Origin: Panagrolaimus kolymaensis
Lineage: Eukaryota > Nematoda > Chromadorea > Rhabditida > Panagrolaimidae
Assembly (NCBI GenBank): GCA_028622995.1
Contig: JAJQJQ010000012.1
Coordinates: 4,030,001-4,094,000, forward strand
DNA: 64,000 bases
Direction: 5' to 3'
The notes under the pieces are model-generated. The model was given only the letters and a program-made list of their open reading frames with translations. It had not been told where the DNA came from and did not search any database. Position numbers and translations under genes: made by a program. Below are positions 11,971-23,287 of this stretch, one piece after another (the stretch's first letter is position 1; each line of letters begins with the position of its first letter).

Positions 11971-13235
11971 TTATGGAAAGAAAACATTACGAACAACGCT
12001 TCGTTCCCACGTATCTGCACCTACTCCATCGCCATAAGGATATACCGGTCTGCGAGCATAATTATAATTAACGCTATTAGGTTGATAATAATTACGATAA
12101 TAATAATAACTATTAGGATAATATGGATATTGGGCACTTTTATAGTTTTCCCCCACTTTTTTTGAACTTTTTTTTCTTTGAATTTTTTCTTTTTTTACCA
12201 CTAAAATTTACATAGAATATATATGAAATTCGCGCAAGTATCCATTCCATTATTAGTCTTTATTACTTCTGGGATCTTAGATCCTTTTTTGATTCTTGAA
12301 TCCTTTAGTATTTTTGGGATCTTTGTTCTTTATTGGTATCCTTTAATATATTAGGATCTTGGATTTTTAATTAAAATAGATCCTTTATTGGTTCTTGGAT
12401 CTTTTTTAAATTTAGATCCTTCATTGGTTCTTGGACCTCTTAATTGGTTCTTAGATCCTTTAGTATTATTGGGATCTTGGATCCTTAATGGGATCCTTTA
12501 ATATATTTAGATCCTTTCTATGGATCTCGGATCTTTAATTAAAATAGGTCCTTTATTGGTTCTTAGATCCATAATGGTTCTTCGATTCATAAAAGGTTCT
12601 TGGATCCATTTTTGGTTCTTGGATCCATTATTAATTTAGATCCTTTCTTTGGATCTTTAATTAATTTAGATCCTTTAATGGTTCTTGGATCCATTGTTTA
12701 TTCTTCACTGGTTCTTGGATCCCTTAAAGGTTCTTGGATCCTTTATTATAATTGGGATCTTGGATCCATTAATAGTTCTTGGATTCATTAAAGATTCTTG
12801 GATCCATTATTTATTTAGATCCTTTATTGGTTCTTGATCCTTCTATGGTTCATGGATCCTTTATTAATTTTGATCCTTCATCGGTTCTTGGATCCTTTAA
12901 AGGTTCTTGGATCTTTTATAAATTTAGATCCTTCTATGGATCTTGTGTCCTTACTACTCCTTCTTTAAGATTTTGTAATTTGATATGATTAACTTTTTTG
13001 TTGCTTGAAAATGAAGCATCTCTAGCCGAGCGGTTAGTGATCTGCCCGTCCGATCTGGCAGTTTCATAAAAAGTTCGATTCCTTCCTCCAACAAAAAAGA
13101 ATGAAAAAGTCAAAGAAAAAAAAGTTCAAAAAAAGTGGGGGAAAACGATAAAAGTACCGGATATTGAGCTTGTACAATAGTTGCAACAATAAAAATCATG
13201 GCAACAAGCAAAATGAATACAAATTTTGATGACAT
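11971..13235 (-). CDS. Small secreted Tyr-rich peptide gene split by a transposon
   Basis: The 5' part (13235-13159) encodes a clean signal peptide, MSSKFVFILLVAMIF continuing to VQA, then QYP. The 3' part (12124-11971) continues with a Tyr/Asn/Pro-rich tail (YYPNSYYYYRNYY and so on) to RNVFFP and a stop. Between them lies a 1,026-bp element with 8-bp target duplications. Removing the element and one target copy makes 231 nt, exactly 76 codons plus stop, so the ancestral gene is clear. As it stands the gene is either interrupted or spliced across the element. One canonical pair inside the inverted repeats, ATC|GTTTTC (13147/13146) and AAAAG|TGCC, keeps frame and would add eight residues. Short secreted Tyr-rich peptides occur among nematode cuticle or antimicrobial peptides, but no family is assigned. 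Confidence 0.7.
12262..12955. repeat. Degenerate GGATCC minisatellite inside the TIR element
   Basis: A run of irregular units built from TTGGTTCTTGGATCCTTTA, with repeated TTAGATCCTTT, TTAATTTAGATCC and GGATCTTGGATCC variants. Unit length is roughly 20-25 bp and spacing is irregular. Two stop-free frames of 60-70 codons here simply translate the repeat (LGSIINLDPF-like) and are not believed to be genes. Confidence 0.85.
13016..13093 (+). other. Degenerate tRNA-like module (pol III A and B boxes)
   Basis: TAGCCGAGCGG at 13023-13033 fits the pol III A-box consensus and AGTTCGATTCC at 13072-13082 nearly fits the B-box, at tRNA-like spacing. A five-pair CTGCC/GGCAG stem sits where the anticodon stem should be, but its loop is ten bases long, and the acceptor and T stems pair poorly. 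It is best read as a decayed tRNA or a SINE-like promoter carried within the TIR element. Confidence 0.4.
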
Positions 13236-13694
13236 ATTTTCTTTCGAATCAGAGAGTAAAAGTAAAATGAATTAATTTGAATGTTGATGATGATTGAAAA
13301 AAATCTTTGTCTTTTTATGCTACATAAAATTATCTGTTTATGAAGGAGGAGCCCAAACATACGCATAAAATAAAAACGTGAAAAAATCCAATCAAACTCG
13401 GATACTTTTCTTTCGAACATCACTAAAAATAACTTTGAACAAATTTGTCTTTCCCCCCTTGTTATGGGCGTTCTAATTAGCCATTCATTCCTTTATATTT
13501 TTTTGTCATCATCAAATGGTCAAAAGTACGAAAGAAAAAATGTGATGAAATCATAGAAGCAATGTTGACAAATAAAACAAAAGAAACATTAGCGAGAATA
13601 AAAAAAAACATGTTTTAGTTTATACATCACTGGGTAATTAAACTATGCACATTATTTATCAACCATTTATTTATTTTTTTTACTAATCCAAGTA
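13236..13694. other. Intergenic, no gene seen
   Basis: Between the diverging secreted-peptide gene and the 3' end of the acyl-CoA synthetase remnant. It is AT-rich and holds no credible exon. The only item of note is a 13-base match to part of the nematode SL1 leader on the minus strand at 13631-13643, which lacks the rest of an SL RNA gene. Confidence 0.6.
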
Positions 13695-15029
13695 TTATGA
13701 ATTAAAATGATATTGAACTTGTTCTAGACCCAATTCGCGTCGAATAATATTTCTTAATTCATATTTCATTACTTTGCCCGTAGCAGTCATTGGAAAACCA
13801 TCTTCTTTTTTGAATAAAATATATCGGGGAATTTTATTATGTGAAATCTAAAATTGTTTATGCTAAGAACTTGAGCATTCTGAATCTTACTTTTCCTTTG
13901 CAATATTCTTTCAATTCACTTTCATCTAAATTCCAATCAGGTTTTAATCGAATCCAAGCACAAATTTCTTCGCCATATCTTTCATCAGGAACTCCAATAA
14001 CTTGTGCATCAGCAATGAAAGGATGTTTAAATAAAAATTGTTCAATTTCAGTTGGATATATATTTTCACCGCCTCGAATTATCATATCTTTTGATCGACC
14101 GCTTATAACAAGGCTGTCATCATTATTCATGTATGCTGTATCACCTAAAATGGAAGTGGTTTTTAGTCTAAAAACTGATTTTTGTGTGATATGTATTAAT
14201 GAGTTGATTCTTTAACAAGGCCTTTACCTGTATGATACCAGCGATCCGGAGTAATAGCTTCGCGAGTTATTTCTTCATCATGAAAATATCCTCTCATAAC
14301 TGTATAACCACGAACTAAAACTTCACCCTTTTCTCCACGTTTTGCAAGATTACAGTCTGCATCAACAATAGAAATTTCAGTATCATCCATAACATGTCCA
14401 ACGCTTTTAGTTCTATGTTCAGTTGAATCGCTTCGATAACTCATGGTAGCAACAGGTGAAATTTCCGTGGATCCATAACAACCAACAAAATCAGTCATAT
14501 TTAATTCACGAATTAATCATTCACAAAGGGTTTGAGGGCAAGGAGCACCAGAAATAATTCCACCATGAAGAGCTGATAAATCAGCATCTTTAAGTTCGGG
14601 TCGATTGAGAATATCAATAAACATGGTTGGTGTTCCATAAAGTATTGTCGCTCTAAAGATATTAATAAATCCAGCCATGGCTGTAGCAAATTGAGTTAAA
14701 ACCCATTCATAATAATTTGGACCCCAAATTCCAACTCTATCACCTTTTTCTAAACCTAAATGAAGTAATGCTGCAGCGAGTTGGCGAGCCTAAAATTGTA
14801 AAAACAATGATAAAAATGAGAAATAAAAAAAGGAACATCATTGAAAAGTTCTTCATAAGTTTTACGAATTCCTTCGTTTTTAAATATCACAATTTCTCGA
14901 TCTGGACATTCGTCTAAAGCCATACGAAATCTTTCACCGATGGTATTATGAAGTAATGGAATATTGGATGTTCCATAAACATAACTCATTTCAGTTGGTT
15001 CAGAAACACATCGACGACGATCATGTCTT
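13695..15029 (-). pseudogene. Acyl-CoA synthetase (ACSF2-like) pseudogene
   Basis: Exons at 15029-14837, 14789-14228, 14144-13891 and 13847-13695 encode pieces of an AMP-binding acyl-CoA ligase of the ACSF2 type. They read [14 protein letters not shown], then [26 protein letters not shown] and WYHTGDTAY. The C-terminal domain has GRSKDMIIRGGENIYP and PMTATGKVMKYELR. Two lesions are visible. First, frame runs from AGFINI straight into [10 protein letters not shown] near 14655-14668; in intact relatives these are separated by well over 100 residues that include the Thr/Ser-Gly-rich ATP-binding loop, so the catalytic core is deleted. Second, an in-frame TGA lies at 14517-14519. No upstream first exon or start was identified. 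The C-terminal half is otherwise clean, suggesting recent decay. Confidence 0.88.
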
Positions 15030-15267
15030 CTGAAAATTGTAACTTTTAATGATCGTTTTCAATGAGCGTTTCAAGCGACGGCTTCGATAGCTTTAATTAC
15101 TTAAAAATACTGACACTTTTCTGGTTGAAAATAATCTTCTAACTAAAAAAGCCGCTCTAAATTCTTAAAATTTTTGTTAAAAATTAAAAAACTGTTGCAT
15201 TTCCGTAGCAAATATGGCAAATGGTATTTTAAACTTAAATGAGAATAATAAAAATTAATTTTCCGAT

Positions 15268-16085
15268 ATGCTCATTTCAATCGGTGACATGCTTGACGAT
15301 ATGCCATTAGCGGAATATAATGATCAACTTGATAATTCTTTGAAAGCTAATTACTTTTATGATACAATTTTTGAAAAGTTTGAAAACCCCAAATTATCGG
15401 GGATACATGGAAAAATTAAAGCATCCTACAAATTTATTGAAAATACTAAAATGCACATAACTATAGTTGTGGCAAACATCAATAATCAAAGCTGTTTACT
15501 TATGCTAAAACCAAAACAAAATTGACATCAACATATTATATGTGGTGTACCCGTTGTCCAACAAAAGCAGCAGATGGATCAAAAGCTCTTATGCATAAAT
15601 CGGGATTTTTTTGTTAATTCTCTTTATTCTCACCTTTGTAAAGGTCCAATTTCACAAGAAGAATATAAATTGTTGCGAGTTAATAGAAAAGTGCATAAAG
15701 CAATTTCTAAAGGACATAAACCATTGGAAGCACTAATGAAGCGTTTAAAATTGCTGTAGAAAAAATGATGAGTTAGCATATTATCCTGAATTGAGAAAAA
15801 GTTAACTTCATGCAAAAAATCTCCCTAATAGTCAACCGAAAGAAGTTCATCCATCGCCTAAAAAAAATTACTTCAAGATGATGCTTTTACATGAAGGTGA
15901 AAAAAAACTCATGTGTTTTATGCAAGTTTGGAAGCAAGACTTCATCAAAAATTTTAGCAGTTGACGCTACAGTTGATACGAACCCATATGGATTTGAAGC
16001 TTTAACAGAATAATCAATAAAACGTTTTACACAAACAAGAATTCTCAAGATTATCCAATGCTGCTGCTGCAAAAAAAGCAAGAAT
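15268..16085 (+). pseudogene. Broken coding remnant, family unclear
   Basis: Several frames of non-random composition follow one another with shifts between them: 15268-15525 (starting MLISIGDMLDDMPL), a Cys-containing stretch at about 15530-15600 (YYMWCTRCPTKAADG), then after a run of seven T a second frame with NSLYSHLCKGPISQEEY to RLKLL ending at 15757-15759, then more broken frames including NDELAYYPELRK. The Cys/His layout loosely resembles a FLYWCH or similar zinc finger, but this is too weak to assign. No intron signals restore continuity, so it is read as a decayed gene or transposon fragment. Confidence 0.4.
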
Positions 16086-16313
16086 TGATTGAAAGAAAAT
16101 GAAAATGGAAGCTTCTAAATATTTTCTCAAAAGCATTCCCACTGCACTCTTTTGTCTTTTAACGAATGCAACACTTCATTCAAAATTTATGCTAATTTTT
16201 TCATGAATACTATCATGCTTCATTTTCGTATAAAAGGAAAGCAAAACCAAAAAACTTTATTATTCTCAATTCCAATCAACTTTTGATACTCGTCGTCGTC
16301 AATCTCCTCAAAT

Positions 16314-17842
16314 ATGGGTAAAGAAAAGCAAAAGAAGGAAGAACGTAAGAAAGAAGAACCAAAGAAAGATGAACCAAAGAAGGATGAACCTAAAGGAGGT
16401 GGAAGTGGAACCACTGTAAGTTTTTTTTTCTCTTTTTACTTTATTACATCTACATATCCTTTTTTCAGCAAGAAGAAGATGAAGCATCCATCACCGAAAC
16501 TGTTCGTTCTGCTGACTACTACCATGGTCTTGTTCCTCGTGTTGATGTAGAGCCTTTGCTCAAGAAAGATGGAGATTTCCTGCTAAGAAAAACCGACAAC
16601 GAAGGTAGCTTTCATTTTTATATGTTTTACCTTTTTAACTTTTTTGTTTTTTAGGTCAAATCGTACTTGTTGTTTCTGCATTCCATGATGGTCGTGTATG
16701 CCACTTCATGGTCAATCAAGATATTGACAACACAATCTACATGGAAGAACATCATGAAAAAACTGTTAGTGATCTCATCGCATGGCATTTCAAAACCAAA
16801 GCTCCATTATCAACATAAACCGGATGCAAACTTCGTACTCCAATTGAACGTCCTCTATGGTTGCTCAATCATGATTCTCTCAAGTAAGCTATTTCTATTA
16901 TTTCTTCATTAATTAACCATCCTTTTTTTAGGCTAAAGAAGAAACTTGGTGAAGGTGCTTTTGGTGAAGTTTACCTGTCAGTATTCAACAATGCCGCTGG
17001 AAAATCCGATGTCGCTGTCAAAACAATGAGAGATGAAGCGTCTCGTGAAGCTCGTCTCAAGTTCATGAAAGAAGCAAGGCTTATGAGAAAATTCAGCCAC
17101 AAGCAGTAAGTTTTTTTAAACATTATCTTATCATCTTTATTTTTCCTTTTTTCAGTGTCGTACGAATCTTTGGTGTTGCTGTACATAAATATCCCCTCAT
17201 GATCGTCATGGAATTCTGTCCTGGTGGATCTCTTCTTGGTTACCTCAAAAAAAACAAAGGGAAGCTTTCTGGTGAAACAAAACTTCGATTCGCAACTGAA
17301 TCAGCTGATGGTCTCTGGTACCTCGAACGTCAACATGTTATCCACAAAGATATCGCTGCAAGAAACTGTCTCCTCTCATCAAAGAACGAACTCAAAATAT
17401 CCGACTTTGGCATGTCCGATGATGGAGCTGACAAGAACACCGTCGAAAAACTGGAGAAGGTTCCTATCAAATGGCTGGCCATCGAAACAATGCAAAACAA
17501 AGTCTATACACACAAGACAGATGTTTGGTCGTTTGCTATTCTCACATATGGTATGTTCATGTTCTCTCACTTTTTTCCATGTTTATAATTGTTGTTTGTT
17601 TTTTAGAAATTTACGCCGATGGAGCTGAACCGTATCCTGGATGGAATGGCCTCCAAACTCGTGCCAAGATCGTCATGCATGATTATCGTATGGATATGCC
17701 AAAAGAAACACCAAAAACAGTCGCAACTCTTATAACAACATGCTGGGACAAATCCCCTGATCGACGTCCAGATTTTGGTGCAATTTACAAACGATTGAAA
17801 GAAATCGGAAGGAAAGATGAGACAACGATGGCAAAACTCTAA
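16314..17842 (+). CDS. SH2-domain tyrosine kinase, interrupted by one stop codon
   Basis: Exons 16314-16415, 16469-16604, 16655-16883, 16932-17105, 17156-17550 and 17607-17842 join in frame to 424 codons. A Lys/Glu-rich start is followed by an SH2 domain (YYHGLV, with the phosphotyrosine-binding Arg in FLLRKT). The kinase domain has GEGAFGEVY, the VAVK lysine, HKDIAARN in place of HRDLAARN, DFG and the C-lobe CW..P..RP motif. The usual APE reads AIE. This SH2-plus-kinase layout without an F-BAR domain matches the Fer-like cytoplasmic kinases that are numerous in nematodes. Codon 134 (16816-16818), in the linker just after SH2, is TAA; the motif ahead of it and the conserved KLRTPIERP segment after it show the reading frame itself is right. 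Either the gene is a young pseudogene, the stop is read through, or the base is an error. AATAAA occurs about 50 bp past the stop. Confidence 0.87.
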
Positions 17843-18325
17843 ATATCAAACTTTGTATTTCTTTATTTGTATTCTCTATGTCTTTTATGTATAATAATAA
17901 TTAATAAATGTTTGATTCCAACTTTTTGTGTTTGATAGAAATGAGAAAACTTTGAAATTACTTTTGGAGTTAACAGTACCTTTGCTTTCAAGTTTGTGTA
18001 AAAGTTTAAAAAAATTGTGAATATTTCTTTTGCTCCGTTGCTTGAATCAATTTATAAACTTTGGATGGAACAAATGGAACTATTGATGGAATCTAAGTAA
18101 TCAAAACCCAATTGGAGCCTTTCTTGAAACTCAAACTTTAAATTATGGTTTCTTATGAATAAAACGAAAGTTAAACATTTCATATAAAATAAAAATTCAC
18201 AACAACATACAGATTAATGATATTCTTGAAGCAAGAAGTTCTGCTTAGATTTTGCAGTCAACAACAAAAAAAAAGGTTAAACGAAACTTTATTAATAAAT
18301 TGTGAATGCAAAACAAAGTAATAAT
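17843..18325. other. Convergent 3' intergenic region
   Basis: The tails of two converging genes meet here. A plus-strand AATAAA at about 17903 probably serves the kinase gene. No further exon or repeat was found. Confidence 0.6.
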
Positions 18326-18604
18326 TCAATTTTCTTCAGCACAAGCTGTCAATTTGGCTTCAATTTCATCTTTGGTAAACCTTTGTGTCGTAATCAATAA
18401 AATTTTTGAGCGAGATTTGGCATCTTTATCAAAACCAATTTCAGCTTTTGGAAGTTTCAAAAATCGAATCATCGATGATAGTAACTCTTCATTAGTAGCT
18501 CCATCCCTTGGTGGTGCAGCAATTGCAACTCCAATTTCTTCTGCTCCAACATCAGTTATTGCACTTTTCTTTGCTCCAGGTTTAGCATGAATTCGAAGAA
18601 TTAT
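18326..18604 (-). CDS. DUF167 (YggU/C15orf40-like) protein, start not found
   Basis: The frame IILRIHAKPGAKKSAITD continues through GVAIAAPPRDGATNEELL, KAEIGFDKDAKSRSK and ends at TGA 18326-18328. This matches the small DUF167/UPF0235 fold (HAKPGAK, APP..G.AN.EL, G..SR.K), whose biochemical role is not settled. The codon upstream of ATA in this frame is TAA (18605-18607), and no ATG or convincing splice acceptor provides a beginning. In the same frame beyond that TAA is an ST/N-rich stretch with an ATG (MLPSKNSTKPQNS), so a nonsense mutation at the domain boundary is possible. The segment abuts, within about 10 bp, the stop of the membrane-protein gene upstream. Confidence 0.7.
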   Translation of the reverse strand: MILRIHAKPGAKKSAITDVGAEEIGVAIAAPPRDGATNEELLSSMIRFLKLPKAEIGFDKDAKSRSKILLITTQRFTKDEIEAKLTACAEEN

Positions 18605-18614
18605 TTACTCTTTA

Positions 18615-19019
18615 TCATTTGAAGATATCACAGTTTGAGAATTTGAATTTGTTGAAGTTACCATCGAATTCTGTGGTTTCGTTGAATTTTTTGATGGGAG
18701 CATTGTCTTTACTTCGTATTTTCTTTTGAATATAACCACAATACCATACACCATGACAAAGTCGAAGAACAACAAAGATAATGATTCTATAAAAATCAAC
18801 AGTTGCTTTAGATAAAAAGGCATCAAAAACTTACATAATAACTATAATACCAAGTATAACTTTAACAACAATTCCAACAACTGTGCCATTGCTTGCACTT
18901 GCAGCATCATCTCCTTCTGAAGAGTTTAATATTTCAGTTGATGTTATTTTTGAGGTTGAAGTTGGTAAAGTTGTTGTATCATGCTTTTGAGTTGATGGAG
19001 GAGGATTTAAAAGATCCAT
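18615..19019 (-). CDS. Small single-pass membrane protein
   Basis: Exons 19019-18835 and 18786-18615 join in phase 2 and encode 118 aa. The N-terminal part is Ser/Thr/Pro-rich (MDLLNPPPSTQKHDTTTLP), with no signal peptide, followed by one long hydrophobic span running across the exon junction (GTVVGIVVKVILG continuing IIIIFVVLRL). A short basic tail follows (YIQKKIRSKDNA). The topology is likely type III or I with an extracellular Thr-rich stalk. No family was recognised. Its 3' exon overlaps, in another frame, sequence that may have been the N-terminus of the DUF167 gene. Confidence 0.55.
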
Positions 19020-22000
19020 TGTTAGATTGATTTTGAGTTCCTAAAAATTCAACTAAAGAAAAAACCAAAACAATACGGAAAAAAACTGGCCTGGAATAAA
19101 CTACGAAATTGAAGAGAAGCAAGAAGAATGACATCTTCAAAAAATAGGAAATGGAAAAAAATCAAAGCAAAAATTTACTCGAAGCGAAAACACTGTTGAA
19201 GCCCTTCACTGGCCCATTTTTTCATCTTCCACCTTCACAAGCTTCATTTTCAAAAAAAAAACAACAAACCCCTATGTTTCTTTAATAAACTAATAGGTTG
19301 ATCACAATCAATTGTAACATACAATTAATTAATTTGGGGCGATTATCAAACTTTAAAAGATTTTTCATTTTATTTTCAATGAATCCCATGGAAGTGCAAT
19401 TACGTTTCTTTTGTGAGAATGTTGCAAGAGTATGATTACTTCATTATTTTTATTCATGTGTTGGTAAAAATTCAATTAACAGGAAGTTTGCAACGAGGAA
19501 TTTAGTACTTTATCTGGTGTTTTGCAGTAAGCAAGTTAGCTATGTTGTTTCAATGGTTTATTTTGGTTCCACTAAATTTGAGGCGCCTTTCTGTTCTTGT
19601 TGATAAACATCACATTTCATACACCATTAACCATTATTCATCAACCTTCACTTTGTCTAAATCTAATTTACTTTGTGTGTTTGTTTAATAATAAAAACTT
19701 TTAAATTAAAAAATAAATGAGAAACAGAGAGAATGGGTAAATACAGCATTGGCAACTTTATTTTAAATGATTTTAAAAACTATTATGTTTATTGTTTTTT
19801 TGTTGAGTCTCAAAAGTTAAAGGTCTTTGTTTTATTTCTTTGTTCTTGTTGTTAATAGGCTTTAAGAATTGTGGATTACGATAAGAAAATAAATGAATTT
19901 TTTTTTGTTGAGCGAAAATTTCTGATATCAAGAATTTTGTAATCTATCTTTGGTGGCGTTGCAGTACGAAAACCATAATTTACGTGAGACTTTAAAAAAA
20001 AAGACTGCTGGTTTATATGTGTCATTTGTAACTTTCCAAATTTTTTTTTATTATTCACAGCTTGAAACTTATTTTTTTTTCTTACTTCAAATTAGCTACC
20101 ATAATAAGGACACATGTTAATCGTGATCCTTTTTGTCACCCTTGATATTTCGCTTACCAAAAATAGCTCTAAGTTTATTCATTCTCGAGCATCCTTAAAA
20201 TTCATTAATCTGTTTATATTTTTGTTTTCAAATTTTTTTTTAATGTCCATCCTTTAGAAATTTTTTTATAATAAATTTTAAGCATTTCTCCTTAACTTTT
20301 ATTTTTTTCGAACAAGCAAACGTCAAAAGTCATGCGATGCTGCATCCTTAAAAAAAAGTTTGTTTATTTATTTTTTTGTTTTAAAGAGTGACTAACTTTC
20401 ACCTAATTAAACTTTTTTCCTTTATTTTTTTTTTTGAAGCTACTTTATTTTGACTAAATAAATTTAATAGGATAGAGAAATACTTTTTTTTGACTCAAAA
20501 CATTCTTTAAAAAAGTTCACAGAACAAAATTGAAAAAGTTTTAATTTCCGGTTGTTGTTGTTGCGCTATTGTCTAAAAGTTTTTTAACACACTTTTATTT
20601 TGGTTGAAAAATTTAGGCACCACAATGTTGTTTTTTTTGTTGGTTTTTTCCAGTAAAACAATTTTGAAGCTTTTTATAGTTAAAAAGAATTAGACTGTGC
20701 CATTTTTTTCTGGTCTTTGACAAAATGAATTTTTTTCTTTTCTTTTTATTGCTCTTTCATGAAAAAAATAAAGTAAAATAAAATGGGAGTCAAATTGTGG
20801 CAAGAAGCTTTAAAGTGGATTGTTTGAAATTTGTTTCAAGCTTTTTTTGGCTTCTGAAAATTTTTGGGTTTGCAGTAGTTTTTTTTTATAAGCGTTGTTC
20901 CTGGGTTTTTTTTAACGTTGAATTCCCTTGGGTTTATGATTCCTTGGTTGTTTGTATTTTGTAAAAAAATAAGCAAATAAGCGTTTAGACGGATAAATTA
21001 GATTAGCATGTGTAAAATGGAAGCTGCTTCTATCTTTGGAAGAAAAGAAGAAATATTTTAGCGTTCTTTGTATACATAAGTTTCTGGGTGTTTTTATTTA
21101 TGATGCGTGGAGGATGATTGTTGTTTGTTCAATGAACATCTCATTTCGGTATTTTGCGTTTGAAATGACTGAAACTTTTTGTTACACATCTGAGAATTAT
21201 GTAGCAAAAAAGAAACGACGTTTTTCTTCATATTTGATTTTTTGGTTTTCTGTTACGGGTTTTTGAGTTTTTTCTTTTTTAGAGTAAAAACTTCGTCATT
21301 TTTTCTTCTTGACGACATCAAGAAACACTTTACAGAAATACTTTGCTTTTTTAAATCCATCGAAACTACTTTGAAATACTTTTTTTGAAAAAGGCTAATG
21401 TTCAACCGCCACATCCGGAATGAAGGATTTTTTGTCTGGAAATTCGTAAAAAAAAGTTAAAAATATCTCCACTTTTTTGTGTCCCACAAAAGCTTAGAAG
21501 TAACTTTTTTTTAACGTTGTAAATCTATCAGCTGCAACCTTCTTTCGTCAGAATTTGTTTATTATGGTAACTCCGCCTTCAATAAAAACTCATATTTGTT
21601 TATTTATTTTTTCCTTGAAATAAAGAAGGAGTTTCGATTAAATGTGGTAAACAAAATGTGTAATAAAAATGACCAGAAAAAAACCTCATCATTTTCTTCT
21701 CAGGCTATGATGATGACCACTTGAATTTAGAGTAAAAAAACCTATTTAACGGCATCTCTCAAATATGGAAAGGAACGAAAACTTTTCTTCTTACGGTTAA
21801 AGTGTTTCCACGAATAGGAATAACATGTCATAAATTTTTTAGTTTTTTTTTCTGTCTGGCTTGAATTTACAAAGAATAATCAATTCTTTAAAAAATAAAT
21901 ATCCAATTGAGTGGACATTATTGTATCGTTTGGGTGATGTAACTATGCAGTTTATAACTATTACGTTGAGATCATTTACTTATATCACCACTATACTTTG

Positions 22001-23287
22001 AACTTCGGTTTAACAGAATTATATGTGTTGGGTTTTGTTTATTTTTAAACTTTTTCGATGTTGTTGAATTGCTTGTTTTAACCTTTTGCTTAGAATGTGT
22101 AAAGACATCTCCAACAATTGCTGTCAGTTAAAATGCCTCCCCGTTGTTTTTGGCTTCTGAGCTTTTTTTTCCATTTCTGACATTTTTTGTTAAAGACCGA
22201 AAAACTTTTTTGCCTCTTTGAATTCAAACTTGTACATTTCTATTGCTTTTTTTTATTTAATGTTTAACTGTGCTTTCTTTTAACTTTTCAATTTCAACAT
22301 ATTTGTTTTATTATAAATTATTCGTCCATGACTTCCTCCTCTATCTTTTTATTTATTTTGATTATTATTACTTTATCCATCCCACTCTTTTTTTTACTGT
22401 GGCTCCAAGTTTGGCTGAAATTTTTAATGTTACATATTTCACGCAAATATGCTTCTGTCTGTTTTTGAAGCATTTTTTTTCTTCTTCATGGAAAAATCTC
22501 AAAAACAAAATCCATGTAGTAGTGGGATTCCTAATTCCAAAATCTGATGTCTTTTAAATTTTGATGATTGAAGGTCGCGTGTGAATGTGTGTTGTTTTTT
22601 TTATATTTTTCAGAGTTTAAAAAATAAAGCGTGAGAGAATTTTGTTAAACTACACACCTCCTTGAGATTTCCCTCTAAAATTTACGTCAAAGCAAAATTT
22701 TTTAAAGAGAGGATATAGCTTTTGACAACGCAGGATATTTTTTGTTTTATTAAATATAAGTAAGTACAATATTTACTTTTGGTTTCCCTCCAATAACTTT
22801 GCTTTGCATAGTTTTTTTTGTGGAAGAAAAGCAGGTGATTTAAAGATGAAATTGAAGGGTCGAGGTTGGAATTAAGTACAAAGAGTACTTTCTGTGATTG
22901 CCAAGTTTTACTTTATGTATTTTTTTGCAACAAAAAAAAATGGTCGAGAACTTTTTTTTATTTTTTACAAAAACATGTGGTCCTAATTTTGTGTTCAGGA
23001 GTCTCTCAGATACACAGCTATCAAAAAATTCTTAAACCTTTTATCCTTTTCTCAAAAATCATTAATTTTCATTACTTATTTATCTCGTTTTTACAGAAAT
23101 GCTTGTTTTTCTCATCTTCTTCCAAATCTCTGCACCAAAAAAAAAACAACTTATCCACAAACAAACAAAAATTTTAATTTGATTTACATCCTAATAATTT
23201 TTTCTCTTGCAAAAAATCCAAACAAAAACAAAAAACAACGATACAAACTTTTATTTTTTGTTTAACGATTTCTTTATAATCCCTTAA

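Larger units (their letters stand above)
12133..13158. mobile_element. TIR element with 8-bp target duplication
   Basis: The left end GGCACTTTTATAGTTTTC and the right end, read inward as GGTACTTTTATCGTTTTC, continue as inverted repeats of about 55 bp (12133-12187 and 13104-13158) including CCCCCACTTTTTTTGAAC. Both sides are flanked by the same 8 bp, GGATATTG (12125-12132 and 13159-13166), a target site duplication. The interior has no transposase frame. It consists of a GGATCC-rich minisatellite and, near the right end, a tRNA-like module. Eight-base duplications are typical of hAT, P and Merlin superfamilies; the terminal bases do not match the usual hAT start, so the superfamily is left open. 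Confidence 0.88.

Noticed and set aside
12600..12988. Open frames of 63 and 69 codons within the GGATCC minisatellite
   Set aside because: They are translations of the tandem repeat inside a transposon, with no splice context.
13631..13643. Minus-strand GTTTAATTACCCA, identical to part of the nematode SL1 leader
   Set aside because: The rest of the leader, a donor at the right place and an Sm site are missing; a 13-base AT-rich match can arise by chance.
15530..15760. FLYWCH zinc-finger identity for the Cys-rich remnant
   Set aside because: Only a loose C..C and H pattern is present, and a frameshift separates its halves.
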